Below are positions 50,711 to 61,454 of a DNA stretch of 64,000 nt, piece by piece; position 1 is the first letter of the stretch; each line of letters opens with the position of its first letter. The DNA comes from an uncultured Clostridia bacterium. Its GTDB lineage: Bacteria; Bacillota; Clostridia; Oscillospirales; Ruminococcaceae. The stretch spans positions 1 through 64,000 of the forward strand of contig CANQHA010000002.1 of the NCBI GenBank assembly GCA_947623585.1. Direction: 5' to 3'. Made by a program: the position numbers and the translations under genes. Under the pieces are notes generated by a model that saw nothing but the letters and a program-made list of their open reading frames with translations, did not search any database and was not told the DNA's origin.

Positions 50711-52318
50711 ATGAAAAAATTCATTTCGCTTTTTTTGGCCGCGTTGACGCTTTGCCTTGCGCTTTGCTCCTGCGGTTCTTCCGAGACCGACGGCAAAACG
50801 CTGAACGTATCGATAATTTCCGATATCACGGCGCTCGACCCGGCTTTTGCCTATGACGGCCCGACGATATCGACGATGCTTCAGGTCACCGAGGGGATTC
50901 TCAGGCTGAACGCCGACGGAACGATATCGCCCCACCTTGCAAAGGACTGGGAGATAGTTGACGACGTGACCTATGTTTACAATATCCGCGACGACGTATG
51001 TTTCTCGGACGGCTCGCCGATGACGATGGAGGACGTTTTGTTCTCGCTCGAGCGTTATCGCGATGAAAGCGTCGCCTCTTATCTTTCGTGGATGTACGAC
51101 AACGTCGAATCCATCACTCAGACCGGCGACTGGCAGTTCACCGTGAAGCTGTATGAGCCCGACGCCACTTGGCAGTATGTTTTCTCGACTGCCGCGGGCC
51201 ACGTTATCAAAAAAGAGACCTGCGAGCTCGCGGGAGACGCTTTCGGCACCCCTGCGGCGATAGAAGCGGGATATCCGACCATCGGCACCGGACCTTATAA
51301 GATAAAAAGCTGGAGCGTCGGCGCCGAGGTGAGCCTTGAAAAGAACGAGAATTACTGGGACAAAAGCTATGCCGAGACCGACGTTGATAACATCAACTTC
51401 ATCGTCATAAGCGACGATACCACAAGAATTCAGGCGCTCATAAACGGTCAGATCGACATGGACACCATGCTTCCCTCCGAGCTTATCGGCACGGTAAGAG
51501 ACAACGAGGGCACCGACGTTTTGCTGAAAAAATCCACCAACTTCATTCTGCTTGCCTTTAACTGCGAGGTAGCACCTTTTAACGACGTAAACGTAAGACG
51601 TGCGATAGCGAGCCTTATCGACAAAAAGGCGATAGCCGACGGGATCGTCAAAGAGGCCGGCGAGGCTGCGACGGCGCTTCCAATGGGCGAAATGCTTTAT
51701 ACTCATGACGCCGACGCTTGGAAAGCCTATGCCGAGTCTCAGAAAGGCATTGAGCTGAGCCTTGAAAACGCAAAGAACTATCTTTCGCAGTCGGCTTATC
51801 CCGACGGCTTCGAGTGCAGCCTTATGGTAGACGAGCAGAACATGAACGTCGCCATTGCGACAGAGATACAAAGCGAGCTTTCTCAAATCGGAATAAAGGC
51901 GAACATCGAAAAGGTCTCGCAGGACGAACTTGTGAACTGCGAATTCGGAGGGGACATAAACCCCGACGGCACGAGAAACTTTGAAATGGGTCTTTTTGAA
52001 TGGGAATCCGACTATTCCGACGTTTCGGGAAACATCAACGGAATATTCTATTCGGGCTTCCTCGGCGAGGGCGGCTCGAACATACCCTCTTATTCAAATC
52101 CCGACGTTGACGCCCTGCTTGAAGCTCAGCTCGCAAGCATAGACCCCGACGAGCGAAACACCCTTTTAATGCAGGCGCTCGACATTATCACCGACGAGGT
52201 GCCTATCGTTCCGATAGCTTATACCTACTATAAGATCGGCTATAACGAGAGGATAGAGTCGGGGATAGACATTCTGACATGGGCGTTTTATATCAAGGAT
52301 ATAAAGCTGAAAAAATAA
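50711..52318 (+). CDS. ABC transporter substrate-binding lipoprotein (family 5 / DppA-like)
   Basis: Lipobox-like LALCSCGSS; ITALDPAFAYDGPT..., VCFSDGSPMTMEDVLFSLER. Confidence 0.95.
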   Translation: MKKFISLFLAALTLCLALCSCGSSETDGKTLNVSIISDITALDPAFAYDGPTISTMLQVTEGILRLNADGTISPHLAKDWEIVDDVTYVYNIRDDVCFSDGSPMTMEDVLFSLERYRDESVASYLSWMYDNVESITQTGDWQFTVKLYEPDATWQYVFSTAAGHVIKKETCELAGDAFGTPAAIEAGYPTIGTGPYKIKSWSVGAEVSLEKNENYWDKSYAETDVDNINFIVISDDTTRIQALINGQIDMDTMLPSELIGTVRDNEGTDVLLKKSTNFILLAFNCEVAPFNDVNVRRAIASLIDKKAIADGIVKEAGEAATALPMGEMLYTHDADAWKAYAESQKGIELSLENAKNYLSQSAYPDGFECSLMVDEQNMNVAIATEIQSELSQIGIKANIEKVSQDELVNCEFGGDINPDGTRNFEMGLFEWESDYSDVSGNINGIFYSGFLGEGGSNIPSYSNPDVDALLEAQLASIDPDERNTLLMQALDIITDEVPIVPIAYTYYKIGYNERIESGIDILTWAFYIKDIKLKK

Positions 52319-52384
52319 GCCGCCGGCCCACATAACCCGACTTTGACAGGGCAAAATTATTTTGCCGAGAATTTTTAAGGAGAT

Positions 52385-53515
52385 ATGAAAATGGATATAA
52401 GAAGAATTTTTGCGATTTTGCTGGCGGCGGTCGTCGCGGCGTCGATGCTTTGCGCCTGCGGCGATAAATCAGCCGATCAGCCCCTTGTTTCGGGCGATTC
52501 GAGCGCCGAGCAGGAAGCCCCGACCGATAATACCGAGGTTGCAGCCGTTGAACCCGGGCTTTTTATCGACGGCGAGGAGGTTGACGTCGAGGGGCTTGAT
52601 ATCATGACGATAAACGGGATAGGCGTTCCGTTTGACGAGTACAGATATATGTATATCTATCTCGACAACTATTATTTCTCGGGCGGAGACAGCAGCTTCT
52701 GGCCGCAGAACGCCGACCTTTTCCCGACGCTTCTTGAATATGTCGAGCAGTATCTTCTTGAAAGCTATTGGGGATATCTTCTTGCGGCGCAGTACGGCAT
52801 TGAACTCACAGAGGAGGACCTTGACGAGATAGAAACTCATATGCAGGAGGAAAAAGCCGAGTTTGCCTCCGAGGAAGAATTCGAGAACGCGCTCAAGTCT
52901 TCGGGCATCACCGAGGACCTTCTGAGAAGACTGATAGCCGAGCAGATAATCTGCAACAGGGCCTATGAGGAGCTTTACGGAAAAGAGGGCGCGCAGCTTC
53001 TTCCGAGCGACGACGAGATAAAAGATATCCTTGAAAACGACTATCGCAGAGTATATCATGTTCTTGTGACGTTTGACCATTTCAGCGGCGCCGAGGGATA
53101 TGAAGACGCCGACGAGGACGAGCTTAAAGCGGCGGCGCTTGAATATGCCGAGCAGTTAAGAGACGAGATCGAGGGCGGAGCCGACATCTATCAGCTTGCG
53201 CAGTCGGCCGACGACCCCGGAATGGTGGATAACCCCGACGGATATTTCTTCACCTACAACACCATGGTCAAGCCCTTTGAGGATTCCGCTTTTTCGCTTG
53301 AAGTCGGAGAGCTGAGCGACATTGTCGAGACCGATTACGGTTATCATATAATTCTTCGTCTCGAACAGGACGACTATGTAAACGACAACTGGGATTCCGT
53401 CCGCGAGGCCTGCATAAACGCCATCTTCAACGACAACGTAAACGAAATGCTTGCAAACGCCGACGTTGAATATTGCGAATACTTCGACCGCCTCAGCTAT
53501 GACAGCATAAAATGA
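52385..53515 (+). CDS. PrsA/SurA-type peptidyl-prolyl isomerase lipoprotein
   Basis: SMLCACGDK lipobox; parvulin-like [12 protein letters not shown]...[17 protein letters not shown]...[26 protein letters not shown]. Confidence 0.9.
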   Translation: MKMDIRRIFAILLAAVVAASMLCACGDKSADQPLVSGDSSAEQEAPTDNTEVAAVEPGLFIDGEEVDVEGLDIMTINGIGVPFDEYRYMYIYLDNYYFSGGDSSFWPQNADLFPTLLEYVEQYLLESYWGYLLAAQYGIELTEEDLDEIETHMQEEKAEFASEEEFENALKSSGITEDLLRRLIAEQIICNRAYEELYGKEGAQLLPSDDEIKDILENDYRRVYHVLVTFDHFSGAEGYEDADEDELKAAALEYAEQLRDEIEGGADIYQLAQSADDPGMVDNPDGYFFTYNTMVKPFEDSAFSLEVGELSDIVETDYGYHIILRLEQDDYVNDNWDSVREACINAIFNDNVNEMLANADVEYCEYFDRLSYDSIK

Positions 53516-54600
53516 GAGCGGCGCCGAAAAGAATTTTAGCGCTTTTGGCGGCGGCGCTGGCGCTTTCGGGCTGTCGGGGAACGGATATAAAAATATCCTC
53601 CGGCACAAGCCCCGAAAGCGGGATAACGCTCGATTTGCCCTCTGAAGTTACGACTTCCGAGCCGGTTTTTGAAAGCGCCGCCGAAGAAGATACGCCGCCC
53701 GAAAGCAAGCCCGCAGAGCCGGAAGCTGCGCCCGAGCCAGTCGAGGAGTTTTCGCTTCCCGAGGAATTTTATCTCGAGATGAGCGGCCTTATCGAGCGCT
53801 ATGGGCTTAATCCCGGCTGCGACGGCACCGAGAGCTGCTCCTGCCGGCCCGAATATGAGGAGATCGACGCCGAGGGAAACGTCACCCGGCCGAGAGACAG
53901 GATAGCGGCGATATATTATCGCGACCTTCTCAGCGGGTATGAATATGTTTTAAACCCCGGGGCGCATTTTCCGGTCGCAAGCACGGTAAAAATTCCGTTT
54001 TGCACCCTTATTTACCGAAAGCTGAGCGCGGGGGCTTTGGACCCCGGGCAGACGCTTACATATGAGGAACGGCACTATTTCGGCGGGACCGGCGATATCG
54101 TCAAGGGCGATTTCGGTCAGCAGTTCAGCATAAGCGAGCTTCTGACGCTTGCGATAACCGTCAGCGACAATGTGGCATATGAAATGCTTAAGGATATTCA
54201 GCCTTGGGATGAATTTTCGAGCTTTCTTTCCGAGAACGGCTGCCCTCACGAGGAGGATTCAAGGCTTTCAAAGCAGAAGATCTGCGCCGAGTCGGCGGGG
54301 GCCTATGCGAGGATACTTGCGGGATATCTTATCAACACCGACGACGAGTTTTCCGAGACTTTCAGGCAGGATCTTCTCAAAACAAGGCTTAAGATGCTCA
54401 AATCGGACTGGAATATTTACAGAAAATACGGCTGGACGGGGTTTTCGCTTCACGACATAGCCTATGTCGAAGCGCCGAGGCCCTATGTTTTGGCGGTGCT
54501 GACGAATTTCAGCGGAGAGCAGGACGGCGACTTTGAATTCTTCGCCGAGGTATCGTCGATAGTCGAGAAGTTTTCTCAGCCGCAAATTTCGGACGAATAA
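53512..54600 (+). CDS. Class A beta-lactamase-like serine hydrolase lipoprotein
   Basis: LALSGCRG lipobox; [10 protein letters not shown] (SxxK); [11 protein letters not shown] (SDN); KYGWTGF at KTG position. Confidence 0.85.
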   Translation: MRAAPKRILALLAAALALSGCRGTDIKISSGTSPESGITLDLPSEVTTSEPVFESAAEEDTPPESKPAEPEAAPEPVEEFSLPEEFYLEMSGLIERYGLNPGCDGTESCSCRPEYEEIDAEGNVTRPRDRIAAIYYRDLLSGYEYVLNPGAHFPVASTVKIPFCTLIYRKLSAGALDPGQTLTYEERHYFGGTGDIVKGDFGQQFSISELLTLAITVSDNVAYEMLKDIQPWDEFSSFLSENGCPHEEDSRLSKQKICAESAGAYARILAGYLINTDDEFSETFRQDLLKTRLKMLKSDWNIYRKYGWTGFSLHDIAYVEAPRPYVLAVLTNFSGEQDGDFEFFAEVSSIVEKFSQPQISDE

Positions 54601-54603
54601 GTG

Positions 54604-54632
54604 TTGACAAGCTGCGCAAACTGTTGTAAAAT
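54604..54632 (+). promoter_or_regulatory. Sigma-A promoter of rnpB
   Basis: TTGACA-N17-TAAAAT. Confidence 0.85.
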
Positions 54633-54642
54633 ATCCTTTGTA

Positions 54643-55007
54643 TTGCGAGTAAGCCATGCGGCAGCGGGCGCCGTTTTAATCGGCGAATGAGGAAAGTCCG
54701 AGCATCGCAGAGCAGGATAGCTGCTAACGGCAGCCGAGGGCGACCTTAGGGAAAGTGCAACAGAAAATTACCGCCGCTTTTGCGGCAAGGATGAAAAGGC
54801 GAGGTAAGAGCTCACCGCGGAGCGGGAGACCGCTTTGGCGTGTAAACCCTATCCGATGCAACACCGTTTGGTTCGGTATATCGCTGCTTTTGCGGCAAAC
54901 GTCTGCTCGGCGGATATACCGTTAAAGGTGGCTGAAGCCCGGCGGCGACGCCGCGCTTAGATAGATTGCCGCACACGACAAAACTCGGCTTATCGGCTTA
55001 GTCGCAA
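54643..55007 (+). ncRNA. rnpB: RNase P RNA, bacterial
   Basis: GAGGAAAGTCCGAGC, AGTGCAACAGAAA, GGCTGAAGCCCGGC, AGATAGATTGCCG conserved segments; P1 TTGCGAGTAAGCC pairs with GGCTTAGTCGCAA. Confidence 0.97.
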
Positions 55008-55052
55008 TTCCTCGGAATTTTACCTATTTTTTAAGCAAGAGGTCTATATACA

Positions 55053-55616
55053 ATGTTCAGAAAAATAACGGCTTTAGCCGCTGCCGCCCTGATGATGGCG
55101 GCGCTTTCGGGCTGTGCGCTCCAAACTCTGAAAAACTCCGATTACGGCGAGTTTGAGGGCTATTTCAGCGAGCTTTCATATGAGGTCACAAACGACGCCG
55201 GCGACGTTACCGAGCAGATGTATATTCTTCACACCGACGAAGAGCACAGAGATTCAGTCGGCAAGAAGGACGTTTATTTCGACGATAACGGCGAGATGTA
55301 TAAATATAACGTCACCATCGGCAGCGATCGCGTCGAGGAGATTGTCAGCTTCACAAAGGGCGAGGATTCGGGCTTTTACAGCGAGCTGCACTTCGACGAA
55401 AACGAGGTCATGATAAAAGCCGTTTGGGACAACAGCTATATCTCGGACGACGGCGAGAGCGAGCGCGACTATGGCGAGCGCGAATATTTCCCCGACGGAA
55501 AAACCGTGAAGCGCGAATATACCGAGCGATATATCGGCGGCAAGCTGATCGAGCGGATCACCCGGGAATATTCTGAGAGCGGCGACCTCACCCTTGAAAA
55601 AACCGAAAAGGAATAA
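55053..55616 (+). CDS. Hypothetical lipoprotein
   Basis: Signal peptide with ALSGCALQ lipobox; good coding character. Confidence 0.7.
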   Translation: MFRKITALAAAALMMAALSGCALQTLKNSDYGEFEGYFSELSYEVTNDAGDVTEQMYILHTDEEHRDSVGKKDVYFDDNGEMYKYNVTIGSDRVEEIVSFTKGEDSGFYSELHFDENEVMIKAVWDNSYISDDGESERDYGEREYFPDGKTVKREYTERYIGGKLIERITREYSESGDLTLEKTEKE

Positions 55617-55621
55617 AAATA

Positions 55622-55658
55622 AAGCCTCCTCCGCTTTTTTGAACGGGGGAGGATTTTT
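55622..55658. terminator. Terminator between convergent lipoprotein and ddl genes
   Basis: CCTCCTCCGCTTTTTTGAACGGGGGAGGATTTTTT. Confidence 0.8.
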
Positions 55659-55668
55659 TGCGCACTTT

Positions 55669-56853
55669 TTAAGCCTTTCCCTTCGAGCCCTTCAGGCCGT
55701 TCAGCTTAACGCCCGAAAGAACGTTGGTGTCAAAGGCATAGGTGATCTTTTTGTTCTCGCGGTCGCGCTCCAAAGCAAGCGATATCAGCTCGTCAAGAAG
55801 CGCGGGATAGCTCAGCCCCGCGGGCTCCCAGAGATAGAACGAAAGCGAGCCGGGTATCGAGTTAATTTCGTTGAGATAGATCTCGCCCGAGCTGTTGTCG
55901 ATCATGAAATCTATTCTTGCCACCCCCGAGCAGCCGAGCGCTTTGAACGCCTTGACCGAGAGCTCGCGGATCTTCTCGGTGTTTTCCTCCGAGATGTCGG
56001 CGGGTATGACGCGCTTTGTCGAAGCCATTCCCTTTGAGGATTTCGAACCGCCGATGTATTTGTCCTCATAGCTTAATATCTCGTCGCTGCCGACCGGCCT
56101 TTCGCAGACCGATGCGCGGGCGCTTTTTTCGTTGCCAAGCACCGAGCAGTTTATCTCGGTGAGGTTTTCTATCGCCCGCTCGACGAGCACCCTTTTCGCG
56201 TATAAAAACGCCTCCGCAAGCGCTTCCGAGAGCTTTTCGCGGTCATAAGCCTTTGAAATGCCGACGCTCGAGCCGAGGTTTACCGGCTTGACGATGACCG
56301 GATAGCCGATCTCGGCCTCGACGCGCTTGATTATTGCGTGCTCATCGGAAAGATACTCTCTGCTGTCGCACATAACGCAGTCCAAAACCGGTATATCGCG
56401 GTCGCGGAAAATGACCTTCATAGCGTATTTATCCATCGAGAGCGCCGCCGAAAGAACGTCGCACCCGACAAAAGGCACGCCGAGCATATTGAGATAGCCC
56501 GCCGCGGTGCCGTCCTCGACGTTTGTGCCGTGAACGACAGGAAAAGCGACGTCGATATAATCTATGAGCGGTTTTTGGAGCAGCTTCGGCGAGGTCCTTA
56601 TCAGCGCGGTGCGTTCGCCGACCCTCGCAAAAGCGACCTCGCAGCTTTCCGAAAGAAGCGATTTGATGTCTTTATAAGCCTCGATGTCGCCCACCCGTTC
56701 TCCCGAAAACATATTTCCGGACTTGGATATGTAGACCGGTATCACGTCGTATTTTTCGCGGTCAAGGCTTTGCGCGGCCTGAAGCGCCGAAATGACCGAT
56801 ATTTCATGCTCGACGGATTTTCCGCCGAACAAAAGCGCAACTTTGATTTTCAT
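55669..56853 (-). CDS. ddl: D-alanine--D-alanine ligase
   Basis: VALLFGGKSVEHEISVISA, VKPVNLGSSVGISKA, YLNEINSIPGSLSFYLW. Confidence 0.96.
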   Translation of the reverse strand: MKIKVALLFGGKSVEHEISVISALQAAQSLDREKYDVIPVYISKSGNMFSGERVGDIEAYKDIKSLLSESCEVAFARVGERTALIRTSPKLLQKPLIDYIDVAFPVVHGTNVEDGTAAGYLNMLGVPFVGCDVLSAALSMDKYAMKVIFRDRDIPVLDCVMCDSREYLSDEHAIIKRVEAEIGYPVIVKPVNLGSSVGISKAYDREKLSEALAEAFLYAKRVLVERAIENLTEINCSVLGNEKSARASVCERPVGSDEILSYEDKYIGGSKSSKGMASTKRVIPADISEENTEKIRELSVKAFKALGCSGVARIDFMIDNSSGEIYLNEINSIPGSLSFYLWEPAGLSYPALLDELISLALERDRENKKITYAFDTNVLSGVKLNGLKGSKGKA

Positions 56854-56878
56854 GATATCATCTCCCCAAAATGTGCCG

Positions 56879-58480
56879 TCAGTAATTATCCGGCAGGTCG
56901 TTTTCAAGTAGTATTATCTTCCTTTTGCCGTCGGTTGTCAAGGAGTAAATTTTTTTCATCGCTTCATTAAGGCTTTCCGCCGCGAATATCTTCTCCTCGC
57001 CGAAGCCTCCGCTTTTTAGGCCCGAGATGATAGCCTCGGAGTTGGTTTTTCCGACCGCGACCGCAAAATCGCAGCACTCGGCGGCCTTTTCGCCAAGCTC
57101 GAAGTTTAGCTTATACTGCTTTTCGCCGAGTTCTATCATTCCCGGGGTGCAGAGTATCCTGAAGCCGTCCATCTGCTTAAGCGTTTCAAGCGCGGCGGCG
57201 GCGCCCGACGGGTTAGAGTTGTAAGCGTCGTCTATTATAGTTGCGTCGCCGCTGTTTTTCAGCTCAAGCCTGTGCGGAACGCTTTCAAGCCGCCTGACTG
57301 CGGGTTTAAGCTCATCAAGGGGTATGCCGAGGGTGTTGGCGACGGCCGCCGCGCCGCAGATGTTCAGCGCGTTGTGAGCGCCTATCAGCTTGGTTTTGAA
57401 GCGGCACCTCTCGCCCGAGGGGGAAACGACGTCGAATTCCGAGCCGGACGCGCTCATGCAAAGATCATCGACGTAGTAGCCCTCGCGGGAATTTATTCCG
57501 TAGCCGATAAAGCGCCTGTCCTTTGCCCCCTCGCGGACGTTTTCGCTGTCGGTGTTCAGCCACAAAAAGCCGTCTTCGGGCAGGGCGTCGGCAAGCTCGA
57601 ATTTTGTTTTTCTGACGTTTTCAATGCTGCCGAAACTTTCAAGGTGCATAGGGCCCACCGAAGTGATTATTCCGTGCTTTGGGTGAACGATGTCGCAGAT
57701 CTCCTTTATGTCGCCGACGTTTTTGGCGCCCATCTCGCAGAGAAAAATGTCGTGCGTGGCCCTAAGCTCGCCCCGAACGGTCTTAACTACCCCGAGCGGA
57801 GTGTTGAAGTTTCCGGGGGTCTTCAAAACGTTATATTTAACGCTCAGCAGCTCGTCTAAGAAATATTTGACCGAGGTTTTGCCGAAGCTGCCGGTAATGC
57901 CTATCACCGTGAGGTTCGGGCAGTCTTTGAGAATCCTTTTCGCGTCGCTTGTGTAGTGCCGGTTTATCGCCTGCTCGACCGGGCGGTTTATTATGTTTGC
58001 GAGCAGCACCGCATAGGGCGAGAGCAGCACCCAAATGGTATATGCCGCCGCGAAAACGACCGTAAAGCCCCAATCGTAAAGCGCAAAGAGAACAATGGCG
58101 GGCAGAAGATATATGATACATAATGTAAAAATAAGTCGTTTTATACGGGCAGTATATTTAAGCGGTATCTTTGCGGGCTCGGGTCTCAGGCATATCGCCG
58201 AAAAGAGCAAAACGGCGGATATCGGGATCGTCAAAAGCCCCTGACCGACCGAGCTCGTCGTCAGCCCAACAGAAAGAACGGCGCAGATAAGCGATATGAT
58301 CGCGCCGGCGATATGCCCCGCAAAGAACCCCCGCGCGTTGTCTTTAAGCCATTTGAGCTGGACCTTCGGCTTATAGGAGTTGAGCTGGAACATATGGATA
58401 AAACGGCGCAGCGAAAGCCAAGCGGCCGCAAAATAAAGCGCCGTCGTCAAAACCGTGCAGGCGAGCTTGAAAAATTCCAT
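56879..58480 (-). CDS. murF: UDP-N-acetylmuramoyl-tripeptide--D-alanyl-D-alanine ligase with N-terminal membrane extension
   Basis: ITGSFGKTSVKYFLDELLS, NFNTPLGV, IIDDAYNSNPSGA; several TM helices before the Mur domain. Confidence 0.92.
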   Translation of the reverse strand: MEFFKLACTVLTTALYFAAAWLSLRRFIHMFQLNSYKPKVQLKWLKDNARGFFAGHIAGAIISLICAVLSVGLTTSSVGQGLLTIPISAVLLFSAICLRPEPAKIPLKYTARIKRLIFTLCIIYLLPAIVLFALYDWGFTVVFAAAYTIWVLLSPYAVLLANIINRPVEQAINRHYTSDAKRILKDCPNLTVIGITGSFGKTSVKYFLDELLSVKYNVLKTPGNFNTPLGVVKTVRGELRATHDIFLCEMGAKNVGDIKEICDIVHPKHGIITSVGPMHLESFGSIENVRKTKFELADALPEDGFLWLNTDSENVREGAKDRRFIGYGINSREGYYVDDLCMSASGSEFDVVSPSGERCRFKTKLIGAHNALNICGAAAVANTLGIPLDELKPAVRRLESVPHRLELKNSGDATIIDDAYNSNPSGAAAALETLKQMDGFRILCTPGMIELGEKQYKLNFELGEKAAECCDFAVAVGKTNSEAIISGLKSGGFGEEKIFAAESLNEAMKKIYSLTTDGKRKIILLENDLPDNY

Positions 58481-58492
58481 ACAAAACCTCCG

Positions 58493-59260
58493 TCAGTTTA
58501 TATTTAAAAACGAAGCGACCACCCGGGCGACGTACTCGGGAGCCTGCAAAAAGCTGTAATGCCCCGCGCCTTGAACCTTGACGAGCCCCGCGTCGGGTAT
58601 CAGCTTTTCCATAAGCTCGCCGTCGGAAATCGGGGTAGCGGTGTCGGCGGTTCCCCAAATCAAAAGCGTCGGCGCGGATATCTTCGGCAGGTCGTTTTTT
58701 AAGTCCTCGTTGACGACCTTGACGAGCGTTTGTCTCATTGTTGGCGAGGCGGCGTTATAATCTGCCGAGCCGCGCTTTTTCCTCATGCTTTCGACGGCGT
58801 TCGGGAACAGCTTTTTAAGCGGCGGAAGGCTCATTATCCTCCTGCCGGTCTTATAGCAAAGCAGGCTGAGCTTTTGCCCGAGAGTTTTTTTCGGCTTTAT
58901 GCCGGCGGAATCTATAAGGATTATTTTTTCGATTTCAAAGGGCAGCTCGCGCTCGGTGAGTTTTAATATCACCCTGCCGCCGAAGCTGTGACCGATAAAG
59001 ACCACCGAGCTCGGGGCGAACGGCTTTAAAAACTCAACGATGAAATCGGCATATTTTGAAACGTCCCAAGGCTCGGGGGGTTCTTCGGTGCCGCCGAAGC
59101 CCGGCATATCGGGGGCGACGGCACGGTATTTTTTCGAGCAAAGATCCAAAAGCCCGTCGAAAAGGCCGGCACGGCTTCCCCAGCCGTGAAGAAACACCGC
59201 AAGCTGTCCCTCGCCGCGGTCGAGATATTCCGTTTTCAGACCGAAAACTGTCGTTGTCAT
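58493..59260 (-). CDS. Alpha/beta-fold hydrolase
   Basis: VFLHGWGSRAGLF, VFIGHSFGGRV, LLIWGTADTATP. Confidence 0.92.
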   Translation of the reverse strand: MTTTVFGLKTEYLDRGEGQLAVFLHGWGSRAGLFDGLLDLCSKKYRAVAPDMPGFGGTEEPPEPWDVSKYADFIVEFLKPFAPSSVVFIGHSFGGRVILKLTERELPFEIEKIILIDSAGIKPKKTLGQKLSLLCYKTGRRIMSLPPLKKLFPNAVESMRKKRGSADYNAASPTMRQTLVKVVNEDLKNDLPKISAPTLLIWGTADTATPISDGELMEKLIPDAGLVKVQGAGHYSFLQAPEYVARVVASFLNIN

Positions 59261-59475
59261 GGCAAAATCTCCGAAAGCACAAATTTTTTCATATTACAGT
59301 ATATCACATCGGGCTCGGAATTTCCACTGTTTTTTGAAAGATTGCCGAAATTATTTTTAACTGTCAATATAAAGCCGTCATTTTGCCTATTGAAATCGGC
59401 GGAAAAATGTGTTATCATGTCTTTAATTTGGATCGTTTCACGGTCTGATGAAATTTTTGAACCGGAGGCTGATTT

Positions 59476-59769
59476 ATGACAGTTTTAGTCGCAGGGGACC
59501 CCTCGATGGGTCTTGTCATCGGAATGGGACTCGGGACGGTCTTTATCGGGCTTATCTGCATCATCGCGATATGCTATATCATGGGTGCGCTGATAAAGCT
59601 CTTTGAGAAGAAAGCTCCCGAAAAACAGACCGAAACCGTTTCGGCGGCCGCCGCTTTGCCCGAAACGGACAAGGGCGAGCTTTTGGCAGTCATCTCCGCC
59701 GTCATCGCGGAGGAATTGGGCGAAAGCGCCGAGGCGATCAGGATAAAATCCGTTCGCAAAATATCTTAA
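59476..59769 (+). CDS. OadG-like sodium-pump decarboxylase gamma subunit
   Basis: Single TM with GMGTVFIGL-type motif ([21 protein letters not shown]); precedes biotin carrier and OadB. Confidence 0.82.
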   Translation: MTVLVAGDPSMGLVIGMGLGTVFIGLICIIAICYIMGALIKLFEKKAPEKQTETVSAAAALPETDKGELLAVISAVIAEELGESAEAIRIKSVRKIS

Positions 59770-59791
59770 TCAGATTTTGGAGGAAATGTCA

Positions 59792-60151
59792 ATGAAAAAC
59801 TACCGCGTCAACGTCAACGGCACCGTTTATGAGGTCGCCATTGAAGAAATATCCGCAAGCGAAGCAAAGACCGCTTCAGCTCCCGCTCCCGCCGCCGCAC
59901 CCGCCGAGCCCGCAAAAAGCGCTCCCGCTTCCGGCTCGGGAGAGAAGATCACCGCCCCCATGCAGGGAAATATTCTTTCGGTAAACGTTTCCGCCGGTCA
60001 GACCGTTAAATCCGGCGAAGTCCTCATGGTTCTTGAGGCTATGAAAATGGAAAACGAGATCATGGCTCCGAAAGCGGGCAAGGTCACTTCGGTTTCCGTT
60101 TCAAAGGGCGCTTCCGTCGCCACCGGAGACGTTCTCTGCACTATTGAATAA
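59792..60151 (+). CDS. Biotin carboxyl carrier protein
   Basis: Ala/Pro-rich linker; [15 protein letters not shown] biotinylation motif. Confidence 0.95.
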   Translation: MKNYRVNVNGTVYEVAIEEISASEAKTASAPAPAAAPAEPAKSAPASGSGEKITAPMQGNILSVNVSAGQTVKSGEVLMVLEAMKMENEIMAPKAGKVTSVSVSKGASVATGDVLCTIE

Positions 60152-60166
60152 TCGCGAGGTGCAAAA

Positions 60167-61441
60167 ATGAGTGAAGTGAACCCTGTAATCGATTTCGTGA
60201 GATCAACGGGCTTCGCGCTTATCGGAAACGACCCGCGCGTGCTCGTCATGCTTCTGATCTCGTTCGTGCTTTTATATCTTGCAATCGTCAAGAAATTCGA
60301 GCCCTTGCTTCTTTTGCCGATAGCTTTCGGAATGATGCTGACAAACCTTCCCGGGGCGGATATGTTCCACGAGATTCTCTTTGCCGGAGGTCATGTGCAC
60401 TGGGACCTTTTCGGAGGAGCGGCAGTAACCGCGCAGACCGTCGAGGATTTTGCCGCTGCCGGCGTTTCTCAGAACATTCTTGACGAGCTGAATCAGCTTA
60501 TCGGGCAGACCGTGACCCCCGGGCTTTTGGACGTTTTGTATCTCGGCGTCAAGCTCGGCGTTTATCCCTGCCTCATCTTCATCGGCGTCGGCGCGATGAC
60601 CGATTTCGGCCCGCTTATCGCAAACCCGAAGTCGATGCTTCTCGGCGCGGCGGCGCAGCTCGGAATATTCATCACCTATATCGCCGCTAACCTCATGGGC
60701 TTTACGCCTCAGCAGGCCGGCTCGATAGGAATAATCGGCGGAGCCGACGGCCCTACCGCCATCTACACGACTATGATACTTGCGGCCGAGCTTTTGGGGC
60801 CAATCGCCGTCGCGGCATATTCTTACATGGCGCTGATAGGCGTTATCCAGCCGCCGATAATGAGAGCGCTTACCACCAAAAAAGAGCGCTCGATAGTCAT
60901 GAAGCAGCTCCGTCCCGTTTCAAAGACCGAAAAGATAATCTTCCCGATAGTCGTTACCGTTTTCGTAACGCTGCTCGTTCCCTCGGCGGGTCCTCTGATC
61001 GGCTCGCTGATGCTCGGAAACCTTATTAAAGAGTCGGGAGTTTGCGACAGGCTTTCAAAAACCGCTCAGAACGAGCTTATGAACATAGTGACGATATTCC
61101 TCGGCGTTTCGGTCGGAGCTACCGCCACCGCCGCGACCTTCCTCACTTGGCGCACGATAGGCATTATCGCCATGGGCATCGTCGCTTTCGGAATGGGTAC
61201 TGCGGGCGGAATACTTCTTGCAAAATTCATGAACCTGTTCCTCAAAGAAAAGATCAATCCGCTCATCGGCTCGGCCGGCGTTTCGGCGGTGCCTATGGCG
61301 GCGAGAGTTTCTCAGAAGGTCGGTCAGAAAGAGAACCCCGGAAACTTCCTTCTTATGCACGCCATGGGGCCCAACGTCGCCGGAGTTATCGGCTCGGCGA
61401 TCGCCGCGGGCGTTCTGATCTCCCTGCTGGGGCCTCAGTGA
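60167..61441 (+). CDS. Sodium-pump decarboxylase beta subunit (OadB-like)
   Basis: [19 protein letters not shown]; polytopic. Confidence 0.95.
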   Translation: MSEVNPVIDFVRSTGFALIGNDPRVLVMLLISFVLLYLAIVKKFEPLLLLPIAFGMMLTNLPGADMFHEILFAGGHVHWDLFGGAAVTAQTVEDFAAAGVSQNILDELNQLIGQTVTPGLLDVLYLGVKLGVYPCLIFIGVGAMTDFGPLIANPKSMLLGAAAQLGIFITYIAANLMGFTPQQAGSIGIIGGADGPTAIYTTMILAAELLGPIAVAAYSYMALIGVIQPPIMRALTTKKERSIVMKQLRPVSKTEKIIFPIVVTVFVTLLVPSAGPLIGSLMLGNLIKESGVCDRLSKTAQNELMNIVTIFLGVSVGATATAATFLTWRTIGIIAMGIVAFGMGTAGGILLAKFMNLFLKEKINPLIGSAGVSAVPMAARVSQKVGQKENPGNFLLMHAMGPNVAGVIGSAIAAGVLISLLGPQ

Positions 61442-61454
61442 TTGGAGGTAAATT

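Noticed and set aside
50708-51886. 392-aa minus ORF opposite the substrate-binding protein gene
   Set aside because: Shadow ORF; sense strand has a complete DppA-like lipoprotein.
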